DNA from: Apostichopus japonicus
Lineage: Eukaryota > Echinodermata > Holothuroidea > Aspidochirotida > Stichopodidae
Direction of reading: 5' to 3'
Length of the DNA: 64,000 nucleotides
Assembly: GCF_037975245.1 (NCBI RefSeq)
Contig: NC_092569.1
Location: 24,785,168 to 24,849,167, forward strand
Part shown: piece after piece, positions 63,257-64,000 of the stretch
Numbering within the stretch: position 1 is the first letter of the stretch
Layout of the letters: every line of letters starts with the position of its first letter
Made by a program: the position numbers and the translations under genes
The notes under the pieces: model-generated
Told to the model about the DNA's origin: nothing
The model's database searches: none
What the model saw: only the letters and a program-made list of their open reading frames with translations

Positions 63257-63452
63257 TTGTTTGTGATTTGCTTTCTCCATTTCTTTGCCCGTCAAAATTC
63301 CAGCCTTGTGACGCAGATCTAAGGCATTCCATATTTAAGAATGAAAGCTTGAAAGCTTTGAAAGTTGAAACCTATATATTTTATTGATGAAAGTGATAGC
63401 TAAGTACTGTAAAATATATACAACAGGCATCCATGGAAGTGCATGTTTCCAC

Positions 63453-63598
63453 CTGATATGTTTCCACCTGTTTGATATGTTTCCACCATGTTTCCACCTG
63501 CATGTTTCCACCTGCATGTTTCCACCTGCATGTTTCCACCTGCATGTTTCCACCTGCATGTTTCCACCTGCATGTTTCCACCTGCATGTTTCCACCTG
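63453..63598 (+). repeat. 14-bp minisatellite TGTTTCCACCTGCA
   Basis: About nine consecutive copies of ATGTTTCCACCTGC with two variant units at the left (TGATATGTTTCCACC). The Gly/Asn/Lys-rich minus-strand frame across it is an artefact. Confidence 0.95.
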
Positions 63599-63660
63599 AT
63601 GAAGAAGCCTCCATGGCTTCTTTTGCGAGTTCCTGCTTGTGGGAAGATCACATATACATA
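63599..63660 (+). mobile_element. 3' fragment of the tRNA-derived SINE
   Basis: GATGAAGAAGCCTCCATGGC...GCGAGTTCCTGCTTGTGGG matches the 3' end of the SINE copies near 7.2, 43.7 and 44.2 kb, and again leads straight into a microsatellite. The head is missing. Confidence 0.75.
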
Positions 63661-64000
63661 CATGCATGCATGCATGCATGCATGCATCCATCCATCCATG
63701 CATCCATGCATCCATCCATCCATCCATGCATCCATGCATCCATGCATCCATCCATGCATCCATGCATCCATCCATCCATCCATCCATCCATCCATCCATC
63801 CATCCATCCATCCATCCATCCATCCATCCATCCATCCATCCATCCATCCATCCATCCATCCATCCATCCATCCATCCATCCATCCATCCATCCATGCATC
63901 CATCCATCCATCCATCCATCCATCCATCCATCCATCCATCCATCCATCCATCCATCCATCCATCCATGCATGCATGCATGCATGCATGCATGCATGCATC
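63661..64000 (+). repeat. (CATC)n / (CATG)n microsatellite, continues beyond the window
   Basis: About 340 bases of CATC tetranucleotide with blocks of CATG at both ends. The window ends inside it. Long MDGW/MHAC-type frames on the minus strand are artefacts of the repeat. Confidence 0.97.

Noticed and set aside
63335-63999. Frames of 115-218 codons (MDGW, HACM, KHAGGNM repeats) on the minus strand
   Set aside because: Produced by the CATC/CATG microsatellite and the 14-bp minisatellite; no non-repeat protein content.
63661-64000. Tandem array considered as CRISPR-like
   Set aside because: The tetranucleotide repeat has no spacers, and the window is animal DNA; no CRISPR array is present anywhere in it.

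Overview
The window is eukaryotic DNA from an animal. Its genes are split by many introns with GT/AG boundaries, and it is AT-rich with long homopolymer tracts, minisatellites, SINE and LINE pieces and a Ty3/gypsy retrotransposon. The two host genes (a TINAG/TINAGL-type secreted papain-fold protein and an IQ/ankyrin protein resembling IQANK1) and the repeat style fit an invertebrate deuterostome. A holothurian or other echinoderm is my best guess, but the sequence alone does not prove it.

Layout. 1-8.9 kb: non-coding DNA with one tRNA-derived SINE. 8.9-23.35 kb, plus strand: a complete nine-coding-exon TINAGL-like gene. All nine exon phases join into a 479-residue product with a signal peptide, a Cys-rich somatomedin-B-like region and a C1 peptidase domain whose catalytic Cys is Ser. 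23.4-30.5 kb: non-coding, with an NRF1/CRE-like motif pair, a LINE 3' fragment and a perfect-looking inverted repeat. 30.66-47.44 kb, minus strand: nine phase-compatible exons of an IQANK1-like gene (IQ motif, coiled coil, ankyrin repeats, coiled coil, dynein-heavy-chain-like C-terminus). Its first exon(s) were not found. 48.8-58.2 kb: an inverted pair of about 320-bp minisatellites enclosing an intact, apparently very young Ty3/gypsy element (49251-53981; identical 173-bp LTRs, 5-bp target duplication, one 1400-codon gag-pol frame). 58.2-64 kb: repeat-dominated DNA with several minisatellites, ending inside a (CATC)n microsatellite.

The two host genes show no functional link: one makes a secreted matrix-type protein and the other an intracellular, calmodulin-binding-type scaffold. 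The more unusual observations concern how repeats have altered the IQANK1-like gene: an inverted-repeat element inserted exactly at a splice donor, a tandem duplication copying an exon's 3' half plus donor, and a stop codon lying in the first unit of a minisatellite. No new multi-gene system (defence or biosynthetic cluster) was seen.
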